Positions 56,373-64,000 of a stretch of 64,000 nucleotides of DNA are shown piece after piece. Each line of letters opens with the position of its first letter. Within the stretch, counting starts at the first letter, position 1. This DNA comes from Sciurus carolinensis (Eukaryota > Chordata > Mammalia > Rodentia > Sciuridae): NCBI RefSeq assembly GCF_902686445.1, contig NC_062213.1:8367241-8431240 (forward strand), given 5' to 3'. The position numbers and the translations under genes were made by a program. The notes under the pieces are model-generated. The model did no database searches. It had not been told where the DNA came from and saw only the letters and a list, made by a program, of their open reading frames with translations.

Positions 56373-56387
56373 CTGTTCTCAGTTTTT
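56373..56387. repeat. Target-site duplication (left) of the CPOX retrocopy
   Basis: ctgttctcagttttt, identical to 58,273-58,287. In the sense direction of the pseudogene it reads AAAAACTGAGAACAG and follows the 3' end of the retrocopy. Confidence 0.9.
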
Positions 56388-58272
56388 TAAAAAATCTTAT
56401 TTCATAATAGAATATTAGTGAGTCTATTGTATGACAATTGAAGAGTCTGTACCTTTTCTAGTCCTAAAAGAGCCACACACAGTGTCATACATTCAACATT
56501 CCAGGATAATGCTTAACAGTACGTATGAGACGCTTTTCCTTAAGACTTCAGTATATTATGAATCAAATAATACGTTCATATTACTATATGTTGTGATTTT
56601 TTTCCTTAAGAGCAAAAATAAGAGTTGTAGAATCTCTTTAATTTGAAGAACAGGACAATTTCAATTAATTCATTTTACAAAGAAATACATGCACAGAATA
56701 CCTCGATGTCAACACCAGTTATATTTGCTTTAAAGAAGAAAAATATTTTTCATTTCATTTTCCAAATGTAAAACATTTCCTAAGTTCACATTCGAGAATT
56801 GATCTTAGTTTAAAATTCCACATAGAAATATTTGGAATAGAAAAATCTTAAGTATCAGAATCCAGGGATAACTCGTTTGCATTAAAAAAATGCAGAGAAT
56901 CCTAACAAATTATTCCACAAAAGTCAAAGTTACAACTTAGATGCCCCTTATTTAAATAACAGTGATATCACTAGGAGTTAAAAACTACTGGTAACCACTG
57001 AATCGTAACACATACAGACACAGAAAATTTCAAGTACTTTTAAATACCTGTCATTACAAAAATGAACATTTTACAATATTGTGGTCTCTAGAGAAAGATA
57101 CACAAAGATTACATCAAAGAGACGTCAATAATGATAAAGTAAGACTTTAACCTTAGAAGTTTCATTCCAAAGTTACCAAGAAGTCTCAACTTCACTGAAT
57201 TAATAAAGGTAAAACACATCCCATGACTGACTTCTGTGGTGGAACCTAAAACTTGAAGAAATACGTGGATCAAAAATGAGATGAGTTTCCTGGTATGTAT
57301 TATAGTATTTGTATTCCTTCATCTTAATACTTAGAAACTCAATTCACATTTTATAAACAAGACACATAAAATTATTCTAAAAGTATAAATGAGTTTATGG
57401 AGATCAGTTGATCAACCATCTGCCATGGTCTAACAGCATCCAGAGTGTTTTACTGCCTGACAAGTTCAGGCCCAGACTGGAGAAGGCTGGGGCCAAAGCA
57501 CAGGGAACTCAGCGCCACCCGGTGGTAACAGTGCCAGCTGCTGGAGTGTCCTCCAGACCCGGCACAGCTCTGCCTGCATGGGTGCACCCAGTCCCGCGGA
57601 TGGTGCAGAACTCTGAGTCTTAGCTTTGGAATTCTCTGGAGGCAAGTGCATGTACGCCCATCGGGCAGTTAGCGGTGAAGACGGCAAGATGCTTTCCATC
57701 CTGGATCCTGGAGTGAAGAGGCCAAACTCTGTGCCCTGATCACACAGCAGGTTAAATTCTATACACTGTCCTCTTCTGAGCTGCTGCCACAGCTTCTCCT
57801 GGGGGTCAGTGAGTCGTCACTGCTTTTTCACAAGGGGAACATAAAAAGGGATCACAGCCCTACACAAAATGAAACACCACCTCTCGGAAGGTGAGTCAAG
57901 ATCATCAGAGAAGATACCACCAGGGCCCCTGTGCTCTTGGGTTATAAAAAAGTAATCATCGCACCATTTTAAAATTGGGGGTAGAGATCTGGGCCATGCT
58001 GGTCACAAGCCTCTTTTAGAGTTCTGTGAAGATGGACAGCATCCTCGTGGTACAAGCATGTTGGAACGAGGTCACATCCACCACCAAACCGCCACTGCTT
58101 GGCACCTTCAGCTTCTTCTACTTTGAAGTGTCTGTAGTTGAAATGGATCGTGGGAGCAGGAGGATTCTTAGGGTGGGTAACAGAGCTCACGCCCATAGCA
58201 GAATATGGCAGTTTACCATCTTCAGTCTTCAAAACTTTTCCTCTGCTTCTCATTTGTTTTGCTGCTGCTTCT
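56388..58272 (-). pseudogene. CPOX: 5'-truncated processed pseudogene of coproporphyrinogen oxidase
   Basis: On the minus strand 58,272-57,585 is an intronless copy of the 3' part of the CPOX coding sequence. CPOX is the mitochondrial intermembrane-space haem-pathway enzyme that converts coproporphyrinogen III to protoporphyrinogen IX. Recognisable pieces are the [10 protein letters not shown] block (about 58,253), an FGGGCDL block, the [17 protein letters not shown] block (about 58,000) and a C-terminal [15 protein letters not shown] block (about 57,650). The frame is broken: a one-base deletion after the DLYP block makes a stop near 57,969, later segments are shortened and frameshifted, and the normal stop is lost. 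57,584-56,388 is AT-rich and most likely the 3' UTR, ending in a residual A tract. The 5' end starts inside the coding region, so the enzyme's N-terminal half is absent. Identical 15-bp duplications flank it. It is an L1-mediated retrocopy and cannot encode an enzyme. Confidence 0.93.
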
Positions 58273-58287
58273 CTGTTCTCAGTTTTT
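58273..58287. repeat. Target-site duplication (right) of the CPOX retrocopy
   Basis: ctgttctcagttttt, identical to 56,373-56,387. In the retrocopy's sense direction it begins AAAAA after TTTTCT, consistent with an L1 endonuclease nick. Confidence 0.9.
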
Positions 58288-59740
58288 AGAAAACAAAGTC
58301 ATCAGGAAAAGCATGCTGCATTTTCCATTTTCTCTGGTCTTTGCATGAACTGCCCACAAGCGGAAGACGAACTGGGAAAGAGTTTTGGTGGTGGGAACTG
58401 AGAAGCAGGCAAAGACAGATGCAGATAGATAGGAATACTGTGGGAATGGGTGACCGCTTCCTGGATCCAGTCCAGGGACAGAATCAAAGGTGAAAGGGTG
58501 GCCAGCAGGGTTCCGTGCCAACTTCCTGGTGGCCCTGGGAAGCTGGTCCTGTCAGTACTATGAGAGCCCTGTGACAGGGTGGGTATGACACATGGCTCAG
58601 TCGGCCTTTGGAGGCTCACGGCAGGAAAGATTTGGGTGAGCTTCATATTTGGAATTCCTGAGTATAAGGAACACAGATGTGACCAGGGCCCCCTTTATTG
58701 CTATCACTACTGTTATTTAAACAAGAACTCCAGTAGGAAGCATCCTGGAGCATCTGCGAGAATTCCGCAGCCTGCTTGGTTTATGCTGATCCTCCAGCTG
58801 TTCTCCTGAGGTTGCGCTCTCCATCCCTTCCACGCTGGCTGGGTCTTTTCTTGCATTGCTGTTACTTGGGAAGTCCTCTCTGTACCTTCCTGAGCAGCTC
58901 TGGCGGCCACTCATCTCAGCGTTTCCTGAACCGTGCTCGGTGTGAGGGCTCAACAGGTGACAGAAGGGTCTGCTGCTCAGCACTGGTGTGATGAACATTG
59001 TTCCACGTTTCTTTCAAGTGTTTCACTTTCATTCCCAAGACAGACAACATTCAGAGTTTCCCAGACTCATTGGTCGCGGGACGCTTTTGGCTGAGGTCTT
59101 CTGGGACTTGGTTACCTGCAGTCAGCTTGGGTTGGGCCAGCCCTGCTTTGGTCAGGGCTTGTTACCCAGGTCATGCCTCTTGGACTTACTAGATGGTTAG
59201 TGGAGTGCAGCCTCAGGTCACGGACATACTCTGGGCCAATCGGGGTCTCCAGGGGCTCCAAGCCCACCAGGTCCCCCTTGGCTCAGCCTCTGTGGAGGTG
59301 GAGAGGGTTATCCTAGCAGAGTGAGGGGGTCTCCTTTTGCAGGGTCGGGAAGGAGGAGGCAGCCCGGCTCATCCTTTGCCCTTTTGGTAGAAAGTGTATT
59401 TTAGAAAGTAATTTTCTCTCTGACCCTATTTTCCACCCAGCCTTTCTGGGACCTGTTGGTTCTATGGTTGCAGTTGGAAGCATAAGGACTTACGACTCTA
59501 GTGACAGCCGTGCCCCTTGTCACTTCCCTTCGTGCTGCTTCATGGCAGGATCAGGGACTGTATGAAAAATGACTCCTGTTGATTAGCTGGAGAAATGTTG
59601 CCTTAGGACCCCATGAGCCTTAGAGGACCTCAGTGAAGATCATCTATGGGCTTTCCAGAAAGCCCCAGGCCATGCAGCCCGAGACCCAGCTGGAATTGGA
59701 AGCAGATCTCCTAAATGCCATGATGTTGGCGTGAATGCCA
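58288..59740. other. Non-genic stretch
   Basis: Pre-insertion host sequence to the right of the retrocopy. No gene or confident repeat is recognised. Confidence 0.4.
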
Positions 59741-59742
59741 CA

Positions 59743-60166
59743 TGTTACGGTTTGGATGTGAGGTGTTCCCAAAAGCTCACACGTGAGACAGTGCAGGAAG
59801 TGTCAGAGGAGAAATGATTGGGTTGCCAGTCTTAACCCAGTCAGTGGATTCATCCCTGATGGGGATTAACCCAGTGGCTGCTGAAGTGGTGGGTGTGGCT
59901 GGAGGAGGTGGGAGTTGGGGTGTGGCAGTGGGGTGTATATTTTGTATGTGGAGAGTGGAGACTGATTCTCTCTGCTTACTGATGATCGAGCTGCTTCCCT
60001 CCACCACCCTCCTCCGCCATGATGTTGAGCCTCACCTCCAGCCCCGAGGAATGGAGCCGGCCTTCTGTGGACTAAGACCTCTGAAACCGGAAGCCCTCAA
60101 ACTTCTCCTTTAAAATTGCTCTGGTCAGATCATTTAGTCACAGCAGCAGAAAAGCTGATTAAAACA
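59743..60166 (+). mobile_element. Solo LTR, squirrel MaLR-like family (copy 4)
   Basis: It starts TGTTACGGTTTGGATGTGAGG and shares all the landmarks of copies 2 and 3 ('cttaacccagtcagtgg', 'aatggagccggccttctgtg', 'cctctgaaaccggaagccc'). It ends 'aaaagctgattaaaaca' (TG...CA termini). About 424 bp. Confidence 0.82.
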
Positions 60167-60855
60167 CCGCCCTAGGTGCTACACACCGCGGGGAGGGACC
60201 CAAGGCAGCCCCTTCTCCCAGACCTGCGGCCCACCTTTCGGACTCTGGCCCCGTGGCGGGATGACATCTCACACCTGATAGCTTGGGGGCCCCGGTCAGG
60301 TCCAGCCTTCTCCGCCCTGGCACCTTCTCCTTGGTGTTCCTCACCCAGGTCCCTCCTCTGAAACCAGGAAGCCGGGGAGTTCGCGGCCTAGCGCAGAGGG
60401 TGCTCCTGGCGGGCTGCTGCGGGCCTGCGAGTCCTCCTTTCTCAGGCGACTTGATTCTTTTGTGTATTTTCAATATTGAAAAATATTCTGAGCACTTACT
60501 TTCTAACTTTCCTTTCTTTCAATCTTTGGTATATAACAGGAACCATGTGGAGAATTTTCATTATAGTAATAACTGTGGTAATGACCTTTCTGCTTTCCCT
60601 GTCCGTCCCCCATGTGCTTTTCAGGAGAGAGACTTCCGTTGCATGGAAGCTTGTGTTTTGAGCAACTTGTTGGTGCGAGGGTTCAAATGGGTAGAGACAT
60701 AGGAGCTAGAAGAGCAGAAGTTGCTATGAATAAAAGAATCTGGAGGCTTCCAAGAGGTAGAGGAGAAGCAGCCATGGAAAGGAGGGAAGGAAGGAGCCAG
60801 AGAGCACTCAGCTGTAGTGACCACTCCCAGAGATGCTCAGCTAATGAAGGAAGCG
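60167..60855. other. Non-genic stretch
   Basis: A GC-rich part, then AT-rich sequence. A possible acceptor (tatataacag|G at about 60,539) precedes a short hydrophobic frame, but no donor or homology supports an exon. Confidence 0.4.
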
Positions 60856-60859
60856 TACC

Positions 60860-61400
60860 AGACCCACAGAATTAGTTCCCTTTTAACTTTTGCATAATTT
60901 CCTATTTGCAGAAAAAATGAGACAAAAAATTCCATTATGCTGGTCACTCCCAAGTCTCCAGGCCTTTGTGTCCTTCTGACATGCCCAATCTTCCTTGAGC
61001 ACTTCCGTGTTCTCAGTGCAACAGGCCCTGCTGGGCTCGTTCTGTGCTTCTCCGTTCCACCTCTGGAATTGGCTCTTTCTACCAGGGGACTCTTTCTTTT
61101 AGGGGAGTCATGTTTAGAAGCAGGTCTGGGGACTAGTGTGCTCATCGTTACCAGCTTCTCAGCCCTTGGTCCACACAGCTGGGAACTGGATGTCTGTCTG
61201 TCCACCACACCCTTGTGCCCGGGCTCCCACATACATACTCCTGCTCATCTTTAGCTCTTTCTGCTCTGTCCTGAGGATCGCTGAGTGTGAGTGGGTTTTT
61301 CCAGCCCTGGTCCAGCAGCACTGTGTCTGTTCTGTCCTTCCCGTTGCCGTGTTTGCCGGTCTTTCTCTGGAAGAGGTTGCTGGCTCTGCATCCGCAGTAT
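60860..61400 (+). repeat. Ancient interspersed repeat (L1M/HAL1-like)
   Basis: The phrases 'cccaagtctccaggcctttg', 'gtccttctgacatgcccaat', 'aggggagtcatgtttagaag' and 'ctggggactagtgtgctcat' occur in the order of an ancient L1-related family. The family name is uncertain. The 105-codon frame within it is not a gene. Confidence 0.5.
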
Positions 61401-61796
61401 GACACTCATTTGCTCAGTCCCAGAATGTACTAAAAATAGTTTCAGAGGCATGAACCCTGCCTTTGGATCAAGCAGCCTCCTATCTAGGGTTCAGGATGGA
61501 GTTGGTCTTTCTTTCTCTTTAGCTTGAAGCGTAGGTGCAAATGCCACCTTCCCACAGCCTCTTCCCACTTCATGCAGTTGCGGTCATTCCTTTAAGTATG
61601 GGCCATTCATTTGTTCCAGCTCGATTTCACTTTAGGATCCCCATGTTCGTTTATTTATGTTCTTCAAATGTGTGAATTTTGGGGGCAAGTGTGTATCTTG
61701 TGTTTCTGTGAAAGGACTAGATTTTGCTGCTTCATTTTTTTTTATATTCATGTATTCATTTGTTTAACTATTTAAACAAATTATTATTTATTTAAA

Positions 61797-62100
61797 TTTT
61801 TTTTTATTGTTAACAAATGGGATACATGTTGTTTCTCTGTACATGGAGTAAAGGCATACCATTTGTGTAATCATAAATTTACATAAGGTAATGTTTGATT
61901 CATTCTGTTATTTTTTCCCTTCACCCCCACCCCTCCCACCCCATGGATGAAATTGGAGAATATCATGCTAAGTGAGATAAGCCAATCTCAAAAAACCAAA
62001 GGACAAATGATCTCACTGATAAGCGGATGATGACACATAATGGGGGGTGAGAGGGGCCAGTGTTAGGGTTAGGTTTGGGTTTAGGGTTAGGGAGGGTGGC
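61797..62100. mobile_element. Rearranged L1 3' end: antisense 3' UTR joined to inverted 5' piece
   Basis: 61,797-61,942 is the L1 3' UTR in reverse (T9 at 61,797-61,805, then 'ttgttaacaaatgggataca' and so on). 61,943-62,100 is L1 in sense: 'atggatgaaattggagaata', 'gctaagtgagataagcca', 'tgataagcggatgatgaca'. Head-to-head pieces of one L1 3' end are the signature of twin-priming insertion. A TTAGGG-like stretch lies at 62,063-62,092. Confidence 0.75.
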
Positions 62101-62124
62101 AAGAATGGAGAAAGGAAGGACTAC

Positions 62125-62202
62125 TGCTTCATCTTTTTCCTCCTCTTCCTCCCCCTGTTCTTCCTCCTCCCTGCTCCTCCCTTTCCCCTCTGCCTGCAGT
62201 AG
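62125..62202. repeat. Polypyrimidine (TCC/CTTCC)-rich tract
   Basis: About 78 bases almost entirely C and T (cctcctcttcctccccctg pattern). A possible triplex-forming or simple repeat. Confidence 0.85.
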
Positions 62203-62689
62203 AGAGCCAAAGGTGTAAGTGTCCGAAGAGCGCAGCCCTGGGGAGGCTGTGGCCTGGAGCTGAGGTGCTTCTGCCAACACCTGGCCTCTCTTGGCCTTCA
62301 TTCAGCATTTATCTTCCAGACGCTTGGTCTTGGTCTGGTTTGAATTCCTTCAAATCACCCTTCAAATGCTGCTCTGTAGGACGAGGAGTCCAGGGGTCAG
62401 AGCTGTTAGGTGTTTTCCCTTGGCCGGGGTTTGGGCTGTAGGCTTCCCACCTGAGCCTGCGCTGCTTCCCCGGCACACGTGGTCTTTATTGCTCAGAAGC
62501 ATGAGTTCATACTGTTAACATTATTCTCCCCTGAGATTCTTAGGTGAATAGCCTGGAAATGTTCTATTTCTTGCCACAAAGGAAATGTAGCATTTCTCTT
62601 TATAGGTAAATATCTTTTATAATTTTCAACATTGATATTTTTAAACATTTAACTCTATTTTGAATAAAGTGATATTGATATTGGAGCTC

Positions 62690-62900
62690 GCAGTCTGTTA
62701 TGGGAGACAGAGTTTAAAGAAATAAACACACCATTAAATACGTGATTACAAATCATAGTCGCAGTACCAAGGCAAATGGGGAGGTAGAGTCCTGGCAACC
62801 TAATTTATGTGGAAGAGGCTTTAGAAAGTCTCTGTGAGGAAGCGTGACTGGAGCTGAGGCTTGAAGAGTGAGCTTCCTGAATAACAGACCAGCCGGGTAA
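62690..62900 (+). repeat. L2-like fragment
   Basis: The phrases 'ggagctcgcagtctgttatg', 'aataaacacaccattaaata' and 'gctgaggcttgaagagtgag' match the ancient family seen at 35.4 and 39.0 kb. Confidence 0.5.
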
Positions 62901-64000
62901 GCAGAGGCTAGGCGCTTGCCCAGCCTCCCCACCCGCTGGCACGCAGGCCTGCAGCCCGGAACCTGCTGCCTGGGCTGGAGCTGTCTTTTGCCCGTTATCA
63001 CCCCAGGGACATGCATGTGAGTGGACCTGCTGCAGGTGGCTTGAGACAGGCAGAGATGGGAACTGGCCTCTGGGCCGTAGTCGCAGTGTGGCTTCCCCTG
63101 ACCATGGGGTGCACCAGGAATGGCTGAAGGACCGGGGTCCAGGCCCACAGGAGGGAAGACCTAACCTTCCTCCTCCATAGCTCGTTCAGTTCCACGCCCG
63201 GCCGTGGAAAGGGCTGGACTCGTCAGGGTCACCCCGAGGCTCTACTCCAGAGCCTCCTTGGGGAAGAGGGGACTCCCTGGCTTTGTAGTTCCACTGGTGG
63301 AAGCACATGTGGCAGCCGCCTGCACAGTGCTGTCTGTGCATCAAGAGGGACCAGGCAGGGCTGCCTGACTGGCCTCATGCTGGCCAGGGAGCGGAACTCA
63401 GGCATTTCTCTCTCCCTCCTTCCTACACAGTCAGACCACAGGTAGCACCGTGCTCAGGTAAAATGATTCTCCCGGACACAGTGTCAGTGCCCATCTGTGT
63501 TCCTGCAGGGAGGGCCTGTGTCGTCCTCGTTCTGACTGTGACTGGCACAGAGTGTGGCACATGTCGGGCCTCTGGTAATGTTGACTGCCAAGGCAGCGAA
63601 CAGGCCGACTGTAGAGCCCGGGTGCTTGGAGAGCAGGCCGACGGCCCCTCCATGATCTAGTTGCCTGGAAGGGTCAGATCACTTTGCTTGGCTGGGGACA
63701 GGTGGGTGCAGGGTTTGGAGGATTCTTTTCCACTGGCTTAGTTCCTTAAACCTGAAATCCTCTTCTGGAATTTCAGAAGATGCTAGATGTGTCTGAATAG
63801 TGAAGGGCAGTTCTTCTCAAATTACTTTTGTAAGTCAGAACACTTCAAAACTGAGACTAATTTCAGGCTTTTCTAACAAATAATTAGTCATTTCAAATAT
63901 GGAGTTGAGTTTACCTGTTTTCCTCTGCCTCCAGCTCCTGCCCAGGCTGTCATTTTATCTCATCTCTTTTGGTGGTGACCTGGGGAGCCCCGAGCACACA
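62901..64000. other. Non-genic stretch
   Basis: A 117-codon plus frame (63,307-63,660) and a 131-codon minus frame (63,148-62,753) have no recognisable domain. No exon is supported. Confidence 0.4.

Noticed and set aside
58288..58646. Possible 5' continuation of the CPOX retrocopy
   Set aside because: The sequence right of 58,287 does not continue the CPOX reading, and the target-site duplication ends the insert at 58,272.
60476..60661. Hydrophobic 61-codon frame after a possible acceptor (tatataacag|g)
   Set aside because: No donor, no signal-peptide-like organisation beyond general hydrophobicity from T-rich sequence, no homology.
1..64000. CRISPR arrays, bacterial operons, phage or plasmid modules
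   Set aside because: Spaced repeats here are SINE, LTR and microsatellite copies. CpG depletion, splice signals and SINE content are those of a mammalian nuclear genome.

Overview
This is a mammalian nuclear window, almost certainly from a squirrel-family rodent (ground squirrel, marmot or relative). The evidence is the SINE content. There are several tRNA-Ala-like ID elements and composite SINEs that join a 7SL-like half to an ID half. There are also four copies of a young MaLR-like LTR that carries the same internal landmarks, and L1 3' ends of a type I associate with sciurids. No bacterial, viral or organellar gene organisation is present. Nearly all short open frames in the window are chance frames or frames inside repeats.

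Layout. Positions 1-46,600 are intergenic or intronic DNA built from MIR and L2-like relics, old L1 fragments (12.8, 16.8-18.7, 28.1-28.5, 30.2-30.4, 41.2-42.0 kb), MaLR LTRs (13.3, 13.7, 17.4, 20.4, 21.2, 24.9, 32.2, 35.9, 38.0 kb), two relics of one DNA-transposon-like family (30.0 and 34.1 kb), SINEs and microsatellites. A lone open segment flanked by good splice signals lies at 43,290-43,480. An AT-rich, low-repeat stretch at 45,400-45,670 looks like a possible conserved enhancer. Positions 46,790-48,230 are a strong CpG island and are the only place where I can support a real gene start. On the plus strand a very short first coding exon (ATG at 47,472, donor GT at 47,491) begins inside an RFX-type X-box. 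On the minus strand an ATG at 47,312 sits in a near-perfect TISU/YY1 element. This looks like a divergent promoter, but I cannot name either gene. From 47.5 kb onward the sequence is probably the first intron of the plus-strand gene, filled with repeats (L1 at 49.9, 51.2 and 53.2-54.4 kb, a Tigger/MER2-like element at 53.0 kb, a MaLR LTR at 59.7 kb, an inverted L1 at 61.8 kb).

The clearest protein-homologous feature is a 5'-truncated processed pseudogene of coproporphyrinogen oxidase (CPOX) on the minus strand, 56,388-58,272. It has a perfect 15-bp target-site duplication at both ends.

I found no novel gene system. The most useful leads are the divergent CpG-island promoter with its X-box-embedded start codon, the datable CPOX retrocopy, a 41-bp triplication, and a higher-order microsatellite that grew from a SINE tail. 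Repeat family names were assigned by eye and should be checked with RepeatMasker.
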